The notes beneath the pieces were generated by a model that did not search any database, was not told the origin of the DNA, and worked only from the letters and a program-made list of their open reading frames with translations. A stretch of 64,000 nt of DNA from Hymenopus coronatus (taxonomy: Eukaryota > Arthropoda > Insecta > Mantodea > Hymenopodidae): assembly GCA_030762935.1 (NCBI GenBank), contig CM060887.1, positions 9,354,501-9,418,500 of the forward strand, given 5' to 3'. Made by a program: the position numbers and the translations under genes. Of this stretch, positions 11,318-21,638 are shown piece by piece. The stretch's first letter is position 1. Each line of letters starts with the position of its first letter.

Positions 11318-12127
11318 TTAGAGAAGGTCGATATTACATTCAATTCAGGAACTCAAACCCGTAATTTCACTGGAAATACATGTTTACAGCCCCCTGAATG
11401 TCTGAAAAAGAAGCATTTGTAGAAAACGATTTGTGTTTATAAGTGTGTGATCAGTATGTCTTATACGAAAAGTCGGTTAAATACCAAACTTGATATTTGA
11501 GTTCAGCATCTTCCAAGGATATGATACAAAGCCTCAAACTACCCTTTTAATGGAAAATTTATCGAAATTTTTGATATTCTAAAAATACCACATAATAAAG
11601 ATATTTACTTGCCAAATAAAATGTATGGCTTCTGTTAACTGGTAAACCGTAAGGGATAGATACAAACTTACTACACAAAAAATGTACATCTCGTCAAAAC
11701 ACGAAATATTTGCCTAATTCTTTACACTTATACATTAATTAACTTATAGCAAAATTTAAATATTTCAATTCGTTATAGGTAGGCAAGGGTTTTTGTGGAG
11801 GTAAGCATTTCTGAAATATTCCTTGTTGTAGGTTCCAATTTTAAGATATTTTAAACTTTTCTTTAACAAGCATTTGTTTTCCTTTTTATTTTGTTTTACT
11901 CCTGCCATGAAGCATAGAGAACTGAATTTCAATCACATAGCAACCAGCTTTTAAAAGATTTGACTATCGCTTTAGCCTAGTATACTCCCTTATTTTCCTT
12001 CTACTTACAAGGAAGCTAGTAATGAGACTATATCTGCTAATGTTTATCTTGATTAACATGAAGTAGATAGAATAAGTTTTTGTAACAATAATGGAGAAAT
12101 TCATGTGAATGTAACACTTCACATTTT
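11318..12127 (+). repeat. Family H copy, old and diverged
   Basis: Starts inside the palindrome (TTTAGAGAAGG) and ends TTCATGTGAATGTAACACTTCACATTTTT. Internal blocks are in order but contain many substitutions and deletions. Confidence 0.8.
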
Positions 12128-12456
12128 TGTTTACTTAACAATAAGATATCGTGACGTACTTTAACTAAGCGCTGAAGCAATATCACGAAGAGAAAATTAT
12201 TTTTAAGTAAATTTCATGCAAGCATACCAAAAAGAATATTAGGTTTCAATAATGTTGAATTTTACGGAAAAATACGGAACCTGCGTTCAAGAAAGCTAAA
12301 ACCCAACATGGAACTTTCTCCAACTTTCCGCTTGGCTTTAAGAAACAGCACTTGCGTCGCACACTTCTGGGAAATATGAAGGTATGATGTTTTCGTTTGA
12401 TTCCTAGCTGGAACACAGGGCCGCAACACATCTTCGCCATTCTTTGATCCATATAA
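12128..12456. other. Unassigned stretch
   Basis: Unique DNA with a 68-codon minus frame that has no recognised domain. No gene is called. Confidence 0.4.
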
Positions 12457-12600
12457 GCCCGAACAATTTTAATAGGTCATAATTTCTCTCTGAAAGCTCG
12501 TAGAAATGTGAAATTTGTTTTAATGATCTCAGTGGCTCAGGGAGAAACGACAACAATCATAGCAACAATCGATCAGTGCCATCTGCTGACTATATTGATG
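12457..12600 (+). repeat. Left arm of a ~140-bp inverted repeat pair
   Basis: Blocks such as TTTGTTTTAATGATCTCAGT and GGCTCAGGGAGAAACGACAA are found inverted at 14,603-14,745 with few changes. The outermost shared string is ATATAAnCCnGAAC. It may be the terminal repeat of a 2.3-kb element or two copies of a dispersed repeat. Confidence 0.75.
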
Positions 12601-12642
12601 ATTTGGATGGAAATTTCGAGCATTTTCATGGCCTTGTAGACA

Positions 12643-12893
12643 GTGTTTAGTTTGCAGTACTCACTTGGAGAGTGTTTTCATTGTGAAGACAAATTCCTTG
12701 CTAACAACACAACGGGAGTTTCCAAGAGAATGTTCCGACAAAGAAAGCCGGAGACAACTGGTAGGAAGAGTGGAAAACATAGACCAACATTGAGTGCAGA
12801 GACTGTTGCAAATTCTCGAAGAATGCTAGTGAACTCTCCAAACGAATCAGACTATTCATATGGCACAAGTCAAAGAGCTGCGACTGTCTAAAA
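12643..12893 (+). pseudogene. Possible transposase-like N-terminal remnant
   Basis: The 82-codon frame contains SAETVANSRRMLVNSPNES, then a serine-rich stretch and RAATV. This resembles the linker and second helix-turn-helix (V-x-x-x-R-x-x-x-x-x-S-P-x-x-S) seen in IS630/Tc1/mariner-type transposases of insects. No catalytic residues follow. The similarity is weak. Confidence 0.25.
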
Positions 12894-13062
12894 TTCCATG
12901 AAAATGCTCGTAATTTCCATCGGAAGCATCAATATGTATTTATTCTCTGCCACCGGGCAGTACCCAATTGCAGAGCTAAATGTACAAAATTCACTTACAA
13001 TAATAAACTTAAGTTAGATTACGAATAGTTATACAACTAACATATTATATCTACGTGTTTTT

Positions 13063-13192
13063 ACTTTCTCCATACGCACTATGTACATAGTGTATACAGA
13101 AAGTATTGCACTCCACCACAAAATTCGATACCGAGATTTCACCGGAAATATGCTTTAGGGTCCCCAATATCCAAAAAAAAGCATTTTCACAA

Positions 13193-13249
<57 letters not shown>

Positions 13250-13953
13250 TGTGAACACGATAACTTAAAAACGAAAAGTCGGTAAAATACCAAACTTGGT
13301 ATTTAAGTTTAGTATCTTCCAGGGATGCGACCCGAAGATTTTGAAAAAAATCCCCCCAACCCCAACTACCCTTTACATGGAACTTTTTTCGAAAATTTTG
13401 ATTTTCTCAAAAATGGCTGTAACGATTTAGATTAAAATATCGTATATTAAACACATTTACCTGACAAATAAAATGTACATCTTGAATTTTCTGGGAATAG
13501 CCTCTGAAGAGTAGTTTATTCTGGATGAATTTTACTAAATTTTGAATAACTGCTAAACCGTAAGAGATGGACAAAAATTTACTACACAAAAAATGTAGAG
13601 CATATTAAAACACAATTTATGTTATATACATTTTTTCGTGAAGTTCGTCGTTTTTGTGACATTACTTATTTTTGGTTTCTGCTATGAAAAACGTATACTT
13701 TTCTCATACAGGAACTTGTAAACTCCTATCCATATAGACAAAGAAACTTCATTGACATAGCAACCAGCTTTTGACTATCACTTTAACCTACGGTTGTCCC
13801 TTATTTCGCTTCTACTTACAAGGAAGCGAGTAATTAGACTATTTCTGCTATTTTTGTCTGATTAGCATAAAGTAAATAAAAGTATAAGCTTTTTAAGAAT
13901 AATTTGTTGCAGGGATATGGAGAAAGTCATGTGAATGGTACACATCAGATTTT
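13063..13953 (+). repeat. Family H copy, full length, long (GT)n
   Basis: Complete copy with ACTTTCTCCATACGCACTAT palindrome and CACATCAGATTTTT end. A perfect (GT)n tract of about 50 bp lies at 13,196-13,249, exactly at the family's microsatellite site. Shares TTTTTGTGACATTACTTATT with the copy at 28,286-29,191, marking a subfamily. Confidence 0.93.
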
Positions 13954-14063
13954 TTATTTTAAATACCTAACTACTTATTATTCAGTATAGCAATACTTAT
14001 GTCAATTACCAGCATGTTTATAAACAGCCTCAACATTAATACTATACATTACTAATATATACA

Positions 14064-14612
14064 TTAATAATAATATACACTAATACAGTGTTTGAGATCC
14101 TTAATTACATCACAATATTTACTAACATTTATTCTCTTTAAATTATTCCTAAACTTCTTTAAGGTCAGAGGTCAGCCCTGAAAGGCTGCTACAGACAATT
14201 CATTCCATTCTTCAATGGTCCTATTAACAAAAGAAAATTGCCCTACGTCGATTCTTTACCTTCTACCCTTAATTTTATACAAATGATCGTTTCGTCTGCA
14301 GTATGCTGGGTTTTCTAACCTCTTTCTAACGTCCACCCCTGCATTTAAACCAGTATAAGCTTTAAATAGTGCGACTAACCTATGTTTTACGCCTAACTTT
14401 TAGCGGCTCCCATTTATTCTCTTCGCCTTTCTCAAGCCCAAAATCTTTACCTCTTTATGAATTTAACTGTTGCCCGTCTCTGTATCAGCTTGATTAAGCC
14501 TGTATGGTCCCAGCATGCTACTCCATATTCCTAACTGGCCGCACTAAGGACTTGTAGGCAATTTCCCTGCACTTTGCGCTCCCCTTCTTCAATGTTCTCA
14601 TTACGATATAGT
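14064..14612 (-). pseudogene. 5'-truncated LINE: reverse transcriptase C-terminal part
   Basis: With frame changes, the minus strand reads REIAYKSLVRPV, EYGVACWDHTG, LIKLIQRRATVKFIKR, WEPLKVRRK, ALFKAYTGLNA, NRTIEEWNELSVAA and KKFRNNLKRINVSKY, then a stop at 14,064-14,066. The order LVRP-EYG-CWDP-like, RR-A-x-F, W-x-x-L-x-x-RR and F-x-NRTI-x-W-N-x-L is typical of the thumb and C-terminus of insect LINE reverse transcriptases. It has several frameshifts and stops, and begins abruptly at the inverted repeat. It is dead. Confidence 0.8.
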
Positions 14613-14745
14613 CAACAGATGGTACTGTTGCCATGATTGTTGTCGATTCTCCCTGAGCCACTGAGATCATTAAAACAAATTTCATATTTATACGAACTTT
14701 CAGAGAGAAGTTATGCTCTATTAAAATAGTTCAGGTTTATATAAA
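14603..14745 (-). repeat. Right arm of the ~140-bp inverted repeat pair
   Basis: This is the reverse complement of 12,457-12,600. Shared blocks include AATGATCTCAGTGGCTCAGG on the minus strand. The inner boundary of both arms is near TGACTATAT, where the right arm meets a LINE fragment. Confidence 0.75.
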
Positions 14746-14768
14746 TTGCACTGTATTTCCTTCCATTA

Positions 14769-14945
14769 TTATTTTATTTCTCTCAATTCCGCTTCAACTG
14801 TTCTTCTCCAAGTTACCCACGGTCTTCCAATTCTTCTTTCTCCCTTTGGATTCCATTCTAATACCTGTATGACCACATATCCACGATCCTTTCTCAGTAT
14901 CTGCGCAAACCACGTCCATTTACGCTTCTTTATTTCTCTCACAAT
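14769..14945 (-). pseudogene. LINE ORF2 C-terminal end (second LINE type)
   Basis: A clean 58-codon minus frame ends in a stop at 14,769-14,771. It reads KKRKWTWFAQILRKDRG, then VLEWNPKGERRIGRPW, then VTWRRTVEAELREIK. K-W-x-W-x-G/A-x-x-L-R, L-x-W-N-P-x-G-x-R-R-x-GRP and T-W-RR-T-V-E-x-E are diagnostic of the extreme C-terminus of craTA-like endonuclease/reverse transcriptase elements in arthropods. There is no upstream catalytic domain. Confidence 0.85.
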
Positions 14946-15059
14946 TGATTACTGGTATTTTTTTTTTTAATTTCCCATAATGTAGTGTTGCTAATGATTT
15001 TTGGTCACCAGATTCTCAGCATGTGTGTCAGACATCGAAAGTTTGCAATCTTTACCCTC
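14946..15059. other. Short unassigned stretch
   Basis: Contains a T-run at 14,961-14,968 and nothing else recognised. Confidence 0.4.
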
Positions 15060-15871
15060 TCTCTCTCTACACACACATACATGTACATACATGTGAATAG
15101 ATAAGGTACTGCATTTCACTCAAAAATTCGATACCTAGATTTCACCGGAAATATATAACGTTTTAGAGTCCCCTGCATCCAAAAAGAGCATTTTAGTCCG
15201 TGTGTGTGTCTATGAACACCATAACTCAAAAACAAAAAGTCGGTAAAATACCAAACTTGGTATTTAAGTTTAGTATCTTCCAGGGATGTGACAGGAAGAT
15301 TTTTAGAAAAAATCTCCCCACCCCAAACTACCCTTTACATAGAAAATGTTTCGAAAATTTTGTTTTTCTTAAAAATGGCAAAATACCACACATTAAAGCC
15401 ATTTCCTTCACAAATAAAATGTATATCTTGAATTTTCTGGGAACAGCTTCTAAAGACCTCTTCATTCTGGATAACTTTTGTATAACTGGCAAACCGTAAG
15501 AGATAGACAAAATCTTACTACATAAAAAATGTGGATCTCATTAAAACTCCCAATTTGTTATATACTTTTTTTTCTCGTAAAGTTGACAATTTTCGTGATA
15601 TTCGCTGTTATGGGTTTCAGTTTTAAAATACCTAAAACGGGAACTTGTCAACTCCTGGCCTCGCAAAGAAATGGATGTCCTTCTCATAACAACCACATTT
15701 TGAAACATTTGAGTATCGCTTTAGCCTAGTGTATTCCCTTCTACTTATAAGGAAGCGAGTAATAAGACCGTTTCTGCTAATGTTTATCTCGAAAGTGTAT
15801 AGAAGAATAAGCTTTTTAACAATAATTTGTTACAGATATGCAGAGAAAGTCATGTGTCACGTCAGATTTTC
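15060..15871 (+). repeat. Family H copy, near full length
   Basis: The palindrome is expanded by ACATAC-type repeats (ACATACATGTACATACATGT). Internal blocks follow to AGAGAAAGTCATGTGTCACG then TCAGATTTT; the terminal hairpin is partly lost. Confidence 0.88.
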
Positions 15872-16112
15872 TATTCGTGGCTTTGCCTAACATTCTGGGA
15901 AGTATACGCATACAAAGTTTTATGTGAGAACCCAAACTGGATTTCAATGCTTGGTTTATTGTCTGCCTGATCTTCAAGCAGATACAGCTGATTTTTATCG
16001 TTACGGTAAAACAGGGTATAATAGCCAAGTTTAACAAGTGCAAATTAATAACAGCGGAAAGAATGGATGTGCGCCCACAAAAGACAAAAGACGTATGTTG
16101 CCCCGAATTTCT

Positions 16113-16514
16113 TTATAATAAATTTACCCTAACCTTCTGAAAGTCTCTTTGGAGCAGCGGAAACAGAGTTGGTGTTAAATTGTCCATAGCGTAAAATGTA
16201 CTTATCAGTGGCGGCTCGCGCAGAACGTCGCTTGACGTTGAGATAGACTTCATGTATCCTAGGAAACAACAAGATTGAGTATTTATTTCATTGTAAATTA
16301 TTTTAGCTCCTTTGGCAGCTCCCCATTCTTTAAATAACGAAAATGTCTTGTCATATAAGTCCTTCGACATGCCGGGGAGAAAACTAAGTACAGCTTTTTT
16401 AGCATAAACTAAAACTTCTTCGGCAATATCCATTTTCATTTGTTTATTGATTGTTTTGGTGTAGTTTAAACAACCAGAATTGAATGTGTTTATTTCGGTG
16501 GGGTTACGTAGCAA
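16113..16514 (-). pseudogene. Possible Crypton-type tyrosine recombinase N-terminal fragment, or unknown gene
   Basis: This is the longest open frame in the window (133 codons). From about residue 28 it reads DIAEEVLVYAKKAVLSFLPG, then MSKDLYDKTFSLFKEWGAAK. A helical block with L-P-x-x-S-x-x-x-Y-x-x-x-x-x-x-F-x-x-W matches the SAM-like core-binding domain in front of Crypton and related tyrosine recombinases. Next is YNEIN then SCCFLGYMKSIS, close to the expected 'leaYf' helix; the rest has no recognised domain. The R-H-R-Y catalytic part is absent from the window. Not intact; a lineage gene is the alternative. Confidence 0.4.
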
Positions 16515-16987
16515 CGAACAAACAAAGTACTGCCGACGTCACGACTAAAATTCAACTCTTAGTAATGATAGGAATATGTCAGTAAATATTAGAATAGGAT
16601 AAAATATTGTATATTACGCGCTGCTTATTAGACTATTGTTTGCTCATGAGAAATTAGAACACTCACTAATAATAGACCATTTAAACCATTTATAATATTA
16701 ATAACTATTAATCTTAATTTTGCAGGCCTGGATAGTAAAATCTATTCATTTTAACTAGCTCTATTCGCGCTCGTGTACTAACATCCACAAACTAACATCC
16801 ACTAACACTCACAAACAATAGTATACATATTTAAGTCACTTATAATATAAATAGTTGTTATCAATTATTATAATGTCTAATCAGTGATGCTTTAGTTGCT
16901 AGGCAACAAAACCCATACTTTATATCCTAACAAAACACGTTATCAAAACATAAAATACAATTTAATGATATTCATCTGTATCGCTTT
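16515..16987. other. Unique stretch with two X-box-like palindromes nearby
   Basis: Non-repeat DNA upstream (minus-strand sense) of the frame at 16,113-16,514. It contains GTTGCTAGGCAAC at 16,895-16,907, with a related GTTACGTAGCAAC at 16,503-16,515. No gene was recognised in it. Confidence 0.4.
16895..16907. promoter_or_regulatory. Perfect X-box-like (RFX) motif
   Basis: GTTGCTAGGCAAC fits the RFX-factor X-box pattern GTTNC-N0-3-GNAAC. Whether it is used cannot be told from sequence alone. Confidence 0.3.
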
Positions 16988-17832
16988 ACTTTCTCTACAC
17001 TTACTATGTACATAGTGTATAGAGAAGGTATTGCATTCCACCCAAAGGTTTGATACCGAGGTTTCACTGTAAATACATGTTTTGGGCCCCCCTGAATAAA
17101 AAAAATCCTTTTTAGAAAAAGGTCACTGTGCATGTGTCTGTGGACAGCATAGCTCAAACTCACATTTGGTGTTTAAGTTTGGTATCTTCAAAGGATGCGA
17201 CACCAATTTTTTTAAAAAATAAAATCCCTCCACCCCCAACTATCCTTTACATGGAACTTTTTTCGAAAATTTTGATTTTCTTAATAATGGCTCTAATGAT
17301 TTTGATTAAAACATCGCATATTAAAGATATTTATCTGACAAATAAAATGTATATCTTGAATTTTCTGGGAATGGCCTCTGAAGACTACTTTATTCTGGAT
17401 TTAATTTTACGGAATTTTACATAGCTGCTCAGCCGTAAAAAGATGGACAAAAACTTACCACACAAACAATGTAGAGCACTTTAAAACACACAATTTATGT
17501 TATATACATTTTTTTCTTGGAGCTGATCGTTTTTGAGAAATTTTGGTTTCACCTTTAAAAAAGTTACACTTTTCTCATACGGAAATTGGTCAACTCCTGG
17601 CCACGCAAAGAAACGGATTTCAATTCCATACCAACCACATTTTAAAACATTTGACTGTCGGTTTAGCCTAGTGCATTCCCTTATTTCCCTTCTACTTACA
17701 AGGAAGAAGAAATAAGATAATTTCTACTTCTATTTATCTCGATTAGCATGAAGATAGGAGAATAACCTTTTTAACAATAATTTGTTACAGAGATAGAGAA
17801 AAAGTCATGTAAATTGTACACATCAGATTTTT
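16988..17832 (+). repeat. Family H copy, full length
   Basis: Complete from ACTTTCTCTACACTTACTAT (well-formed hairpin) to the CACATCAGATTTTT end. The microsatellite site is almost non-repetitive in this copy. Confidence 0.92.
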
Positions 17833-18215
17833 ACTTTAAATTCGCATATGAAACTAGCATCAAAATTATATAATATAACATTATGCTTATTTCTTTTGTT
17901 TTTGATCCTTTTTTTTTTTTTTTTTTCCAAAATCCAGATTACTCTTTTCTCTAAACATAACATTTAAGCAATGAATAAATGTAATTAATACTTAATATAC
18001 AACATATATTAAAATACTCCGAACGTGGATAAAATATTGTAGACAAAATTGGGTTCAGAACTAGTCTGCATAAATTGTCAAAGGAATAGAATTTTAGACA
18101 CAAACTCTGAATGTTTCAGCACTTTATTACAAGAGACAGACAGCTGGATGTGTGTGTACACTCACGAGCATAAAAAGTTGTCCATTCCTCTACGTTGCAT
18201 CAAGTCTTAATTTCA
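17833..18215. other. Unassigned stretch
   Basis: Unique AT-rich DNA with a T-run at 17,909-17,926. No exon or repeat was recognised. Confidence 0.4.
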
Positions 18216-18323
18216 TTACTTCGTACACAGTACATAGGTAGAGAAGATAATATACTTCACCTAAACATTCGATACCGAGGTTTCACTGGAATACACGTTT
18301 TAGGTTCCCATGTATAAAAAAGG

Positions 18324-18358
<35 letters not shown>

Positions 18359-19060
18359 TGTGAATAGCACAACCCAAAAACAAAAAGTCAGTAATAGCGA
18401 ACTTGATATTAAAGTACAGCATTTTCGAAGAATGCGACACGAAGATTAAAAAAAAAAAAAAAAAAATCCCCCGCCCAGAACAATCGTTCACATTTCAAAT
18501 GTTTTGAAATGTTTTATTTTCTCAAAACGATTCTTATTAAAATACTGTACATTAAAGATATTTACATGATAAATAAAATGTGTATTTTGAATTTCCTGAG
18601 AATAGCCTCTGAATTCTTCTTCAATGTAGATGAATTTTATAATGGTAAACCACAAGAAATAGACAAAATACTACCCAAAAAAGTAAATCGGGCCAAAACA
18701 CACAATTTATGTTCTTTACATTTTGACTAGTTTCCGAGATATTCTTTGTTTTTTTTAGTTTTAAAATACTTATGCTTTTCTCAAACAGAAAGTCATCCGT
18801 GTTTCTTTTGTTTTACTACTGGTCATGCAATGAAGCGCGTTTCAGTGACAATCGCATAGGACAGCTTTTAAAACATTTGACTCTCATTTTAGCCTAGTAT
18901 ACTTACTTAGTTCCCATCTACTTAAGCAACTAAGTAATAAGGCCATTTTGCTAATGTTTATCTCAATTAGCATTCATGGAAAGAAGAAAAATCGTTCGTA
19001 AGATGTTTCCCTGTTTAAAAAAAAAGGTCAGAGAAAGTCAAGTGAACACAACAGATTTTT
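18216..19060 (+). repeat. Family H copy, near full length, old
   Basis: Starts in a degraded palindrome (TACTTCGTACACAGTACATAG) and ends AGAGAAAGTCAAGTGAACACA then ACAGATTTTT. It carries a (GT)n tract at 18,327-18,357 at the usual site and an A-run at 18,448-18,466. Confidence 0.85.
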
Positions 19061-19214
19061 TTTTACAAATTGGTAGTCCTTACTCATATATTTTTTCCTG
19101 ATCAAGTAAAGTAATCAGAATTTGAATTCCATTACATAGCGACCTCCTTTTAAACGATTTGAATATCGCTTTAGATTATTGAATTTTCTTATTTTCTTTG
19201 TAAAAGAAATAATA

Positions 19215-19915
19215 CGAGGGACATTTTTTTCAACCTCCGATAGGTTATAAATAAAAGACAAGTTCATAGAAAACAATTGTTTTATTACTAAAAGTCTTGT
19301 ACACTTGTGGTTACTTTTCAACACATTTACCGAAAAGATTGAGACATTTATCGTACCTGTGCACAAGCTTTGCAATACCCGCTTCAAAAAATGTTGCCGC
19401 CAATGATTTCAAATGAGCATTGACTTTGTTTTGAAGATCTTCGTACTTTACGACGTTTGCGGAAAGCCATTCAAAACAAATGAAGAGGAATGCTGACTTC
19501 AGGAATTGTGTTGATCCATGACAACGCTCGTCCACACACTGCTGGCACAACCCATAGGCTCCTTGAACAATTTCAATGGGATATTTTCGATCATCGGCCA
19601 TACAGTCCTGACCTGGCACCCAGCAACTTTCACCTTTTCCCTGAACTGAAGACGTGGCTAGGAGGGCAGCACTTTCAAACCAACGAAGAGCTTCAAAACA
19701 ACGTCAATGCTCATTTGAAATCATTGGCGGCAACATTTTTTGAAGCGGGTATTGCAAAGCTTGTGCACAGGTACGATAAATGTCTCAATCTTTCCGGTGA
19801 TTATGTTGAAAAGTAACAATAAGTGTACAAAACTTTTAGTACTAAAATAATTGTTTTCTATGAACTTGTCTTTTATTTATAACCCATCGGAGGTTGAAAA
19901 AAAAAACCGCCCTCG
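19215..19915 (+). mobile_element. Foldback-type mariner deletion derivative
   Basis: The termini are CGAGGGACATTTTTTTCAACC and its inverted partner ending CCGCCCTCG. TA precedes the left end; CA follows the right end. The left ~240 bp is a near-identical inverted copy of the right ~240 bp, including coding sequence (NVNAHLKSLAATFFEAGIAK on both strands). A spacer of about 200 bp separates the arms. The element is thus a large palindrome made from two transposase C-termini. See the separate entry for the transposase remnant. Confidence 0.88.
19490..19816 (+). pseudogene. Mariner transposase C-terminal half, inactive
   Basis: The frame starts GIVLIHDNARPHTAG, which carries the second catalytic aspartate of mariner transposases. 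It continues HRPYSPDLAPSNFHLFPELK, then VNAHLKSLAATFF and a stop after VEK. Mariners use D,D34D; counting 34 residues from the aspartate in HDN lands on the asparagine of APSN (codon AAC). The third catalytic residue is therefore not aspartate. The N-terminal helix-turn-helix and first aspartate are absent. This copy cannot encode active transposase. Confidence 0.9.
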
Positions 19916-20000
19916 CAGTTATAAGCCTGATTTCTATACAGACAATCTTTTGTTGTAGCATATGTACAGAAAGTTATATGAAGGTAGCACATCATATTGT

Positions 20001-20388
20001 TATAAGTTGTACCCTACACACTAAAAGCCCCACGAGCCGCCACTGCTTGCCACACTTGGGAGCAGTTTTCTGGAAAAACTCTTGAGTTGTTTGCAGGGGT
20101 CGAGCACATTACACTTGGTTGTTGTAATGGGGGGCTATTACAGACAGATTACTACCCAATTTATTATACAATGGAGCTAATAGGCAAATGCAGTTTGCAT
20201 AATTACATTAAATCCCGGGGCAAGAGACCCGATACAAGATGGAGCATGTTAAAACTGCATCAATGAGTATTCTCTGTTTATGCACAACTAACGGCTTTGT
20301 TGTCCTCAAAAACATGAATTAGTAAAAAGTTAAAATTATATATGGCACCATCACAACGCTCTCTCTACTATTCTGCAACGAACTGATA
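20001..20388. other. Unassigned stretch
   Basis: Unique DNA. No exon, RNA gene or known repeat was recognised. Confidence 0.4.
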
Positions 20389-20459
20389 CAAAAACTTTTT
20401 CTTCTATCTATTCATGTTGTTCAAGATAAATGTTATCAGCAATGGTTTTATTACTTATT
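20389..20459 (-). repeat. Family H 3'-end fragment
   Basis: On the minus strand it reads TAAGTAATAAAACCATTGCT, then GATAACATTTATC and a T-run. This matches the block before the subterminal repeat. A full copy begins right after it. Confidence 0.7.
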
Positions 20460-21260
20460 ACTTTCTCTACACGTTCTATGTACATAATGTATAGAGAAGC
20501 TATGGTATTGCACCCAAAAATTAGATACCGATATTTCACCGGAAATACATGTTTTGGGAACCCTTGAATAAAAAAAAAGCATTTTTAGAAAAATGTCCCT
20601 GTGTGTGGGGACATATCTCAAAAACAAAAAGCCCGTTAAATACAAATATTGGAATTTAACTTCACTATTTTCCAAGGATGCCACATGGAGATTTTCAAGA
20701 AACTTCCACATCCCCAACTACCTTTTAGATGAAAAAAATTCGAAAACTTTGATTATCTCAAAAATGGCTCTAACAATTTTGATTAAAATCACATATTTAA
20801 GATATTTACACGTCAAATAAAATGCATATCTTGAATTTTCTGGGAATAACCTCATTATTCTGGATGATTTTTATTAAATTTTGTATAACTGGTATATCGT
20901 AAAAAATAGAAAAAGACACAAAAAAATGTAGATCACGATAAAACACACAATTTATGTGATATACAATTTTTTGGTCGTTTTTTAGATATTCATTTTTATT
21001 GGTTTCAGATTTGAAAAACTTATATCTTTCTCATACAGGAATTTGAGAAATCTATAGAAACAAAGGAACTTCAGTCACATCATTTTAACCTATGGTACTT
21101 CCTTATTTCGCTTCTACTTACAAGGAAGCACGTAATAAGACTATTTCTGCTAATTTTATCTCGATCAACATTAAGTAAATAGAATAATAAGCTTTTTAAC
21201 AATAATTTGTTGCAGAGATAATAGAGAAAATCATGTGAATGTAACACGTCAGAATTTTTT
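20460..21260 (+). repeat. Family H copy, full length
   Basis: Starts ACTTTCTCTACACGTTCTAT and ends GTCATGTGAATGTAACACGT then CAGAATTTT. It is followed without spacer by a 3' half-unit. Confidence 0.9.
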
Positions 21261-21638
21261 TTTTGTGTGGAGTTAACCAATTTAACATACTCCTTGATAC
21301 TCCTTGATTTTTAACATACTATTTGTTTAAATTGTCCGTTACTTTTCTGAAGTGGGAAGTCGTCTTTCGTTTTAAATTCCTTTTTTTGCTTCTGGCGAAG
21401 CAAAGAGAACCGGATTTCAAAAACATCACATAGCCATATGCGTTTAAAAGATATGACTCACTTTAACCTAGTGTATTCCCGTATTTCGCTTCTACTTACA
21501 AGGAAGCAAGTAATAAGACTATTTCTGCTAATATTTATCTCGATTAGCATGAAGTAAATAGAAGAATAAGCTTTTTAACAATAATTTATTGCAGAGATGT
21601 ATAGAAAGTCATGTGAATGGAAACACATTAGATTTTTA
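21261..21638 (+). repeat. Family H 3' half-unit
   Basis: Begins in a T-run followed by GTGTGGAGTTAACC, the family's mid-element T-run, and continues to AACACATTAGATTTTT. The 5' half is missing. TACTCCTTGAT is duplicated near its start. Confidence 0.88.

Larger units (their letters stand above)
19110..20000 (+). repeat. Family H 3' fragment split by a mariner
   Basis: The left part (19,110-19,212) matches the CATAGCAACC...TATCGCTTTAG block. The right part (19,916-20,000) matches TTTGTTGTAG...AGAAAGTTATATGAAGG...ACATCATATTG. The mariner at 19,215-19,915 sits between them, so it inserted into an existing family H copy. Confidence 0.7.

Noticed and set aside
13051..13293. Open frames rich in TH or CV dipeptides (also at 18.3, 31.9, 33.9, 44.6 kb)
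   Set aside because: They are translations of the (TG)n/(CA)n tract inside family H and not proteins.
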